This document shows, piece by piece, positions 4,732 through 5,360 of a DNA stretch of 5,360 nt. The DNA lies in NCBI GenBank assembly GCA_038259855.1, contig JBBSOJ010000231.1, forward strand, positions 1 through 5,360, given 5' to 3'. Below the pieces are notes generated by a model. It saw only the letters and a list, made by a program, of their open reading frames with translations, searched no databases and was not told the origin of the DNA. Every line of letters starts with the position of its first letter. Within the stretch, counting starts at the first letter, position 1. The position numbers and the translations under genes are program-made. Origin of the DNA: JBPOFM01 sp038259855. Its GTDB lineage: Bacteria > Bacteroidota > Bacteroidia > Flavobacteriales > Flavobacteriaceae.

Positions 4732-5360
4732 ATGAAACACCTACTTTTAGCATCGCTTATTTTAGCATGCTCTCAATCTTTTGCTCAAAAAGACCAATAC
4801 GAAATTCATAATCTTAATCTTAATGATAAATTGAGTCATTATGGTGCAGCCTATCAACTAGACAATAGCATTTTTTATTCAAGATACAAACTCAACGAAT
4901 TTGACGCTGTTGAAAAAAATCGTTCCGATCAAACTATTTTTACGCTCTACAGAGGCGAAATTTCAACAAATGGTGAAATAATCAATGGGAAGGAGTTTAA
5001 GTCTGCAGATGAATTCACGTTCAACAGTTCAACGGCGGCTTTTAGCAAGGACGCTAGATATATGTATGTTACAACCAATGAAGAAAAGCGTGGGAATGTC
5101 TATAAGCATGGCTCAAAAACGAGGAATCTCCGTATTGAGCGGGGTGAATTAGTTGATGGGAAGGGCTATCAAAATTTTCAGGCGTTGCCATTTTGTGAAG
5201 AAGGATATTCATATGCACATCCAGCTGTGGGCCCAAATGGAGATTATCTGTATTTCACTTCAAATATTGTGAGCGCCAAGGGACCTACCGATATTTTTCG
5301 AGTGAAAATCAATGGAAATAATACCTATGGAGAACCTGAAAATTTGGGTGATCATATTAA
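4732..5360 (+). CDS. Exported protein with PD40/WD40-like propeller repeats, 3' end outside window
   Basis: The first 209 residues of a secreted or outer-membrane-associated protein; the frame is open to the right edge. It starts with a signal peptide: MK, hydrophobic core LLLASLILA, then SQSFA with probable signal peptidase I cleavage before Gln19. Cys13 sits in a poor lipobox (ILAC), so a lipoprotein is possible but less likely. The mature part has beta-propeller-like repeats of the PD40 type: FSKDARYMYVTTNE (104-117) followed by NVYK, and HPAVGPNGDYLYFTSN (163-178) followed by DIFRVKI and YGEPENLG (199-206). In Flavobacteriaceae this pattern is typical of proteins with a propeller and a C-terminal OmpA-like peptidoglycan-binding domain, which would lie beyond the window; that domain is a prediction, not seen. 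An in-frame GTG at 4711 exists, but the ATG at 4732 places the signal peptide correctly. It follows the small membrane protein gene by 84 bases and may have its own promoter. Confidence 0.8.
   Translation, partial: MKHLLLASLILACSQSFAQKDQYEIHNLNLNDKLSHYGAAYQLDNSIFYSRYKLNEFDAVEKNRSDQTIFTLYRGEISTNGEIINGKEFKSADEFTFNSSTAAFSKDARYMYVTTNEEKRGNVYKHGSKTRNLRIERGELVDGKGYQNFQALPFCEEGYSYAHPAVGPNGDYLYFTSNIVSAKGPTDIFRVKINGNNTYGEPENLGDHI

Noticed and set aside
1..5360. Search for CRISPR repeats, tRNA or rRNA genes, insertion sequence ends, long direct repeats and toxin-antitoxin pairs
   Set aside because: None were seen by eye; all large stretches are covered by ordinary chromosomal genes, and no abrupt composition change suggests transferred DNA.

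Overview
The window comes from a Bacteroidetes bacterium, most likely a member of the Flavobacteriaceae. The evidence is the low GC content, near-absence of Shine-Dalgarno sequences before start codons, TAnnTTTG-type -7 promoter elements in the intergenic regions, a DUF4199 membrane protein, a zinc-independent (type B) ribosomal protein L31, the Bacteroidetes-style GlmU-like protein, and a PD40-type exported protein. It looks like ordinary chromosomal housekeeping and envelope DNA. I see no transposase, integrase, phage gene, CRISPR array, tRNA or rRNA.

The left half (1-2515) is on the minus strand. In transcription order it holds a DUF4199 four-helix membrane protein (2515-1988), a membrane-anchored family 2 glycosyltransferase of the polyprenyl-phosphate type (1934-987), and the N-terminal 302 residues of a PgcA/PGM2-type phospho-sugar mutase (906-1) that runs off the left edge. 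The first two are 53 bases apart and probably co-transcribed. The mutase follows after 80 bases and may also have its own promoter.

A 222-base divergent intergenic region (2516-2737) holds a minus-strand -7 candidate for the DUF4199 gene and a very good Flavobacterium-type promoter for rpmE2. The right half is on the plus strand: rpmE2 (2738-2989) with a clear intrinsic terminator, then the GlmU-like nucleotidyltransferase/acetyltransferase (3129-4307), a small membrane protein 13 bases downstream (4321-4647), and the N-terminal 209 residues of an exported beta-propeller (PD40-like) protein (4732 to the right edge).

The shared theme is sugar phosphate and nucleotide sugar supply for the envelope. 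The mutase would interconvert hexose 6- and 1-phosphates, the GlmU-like protein would make a nucleotide sugar (probably UDP-GlcNAc), and the glycosyltransferase would move a sugar from a nucleotide donor to a lipid carrier. This link is inferred from family membership and proximity; the genes are not all in one operon. The most rewarding item is the GlmU-like protein: its nucleotidyltransferase half lacks the canonical GlmU loop, while its beta-helix half keeps a segment that lines up with the catalytic histidine region of classical GlmU. I found no convincing undescribed system.
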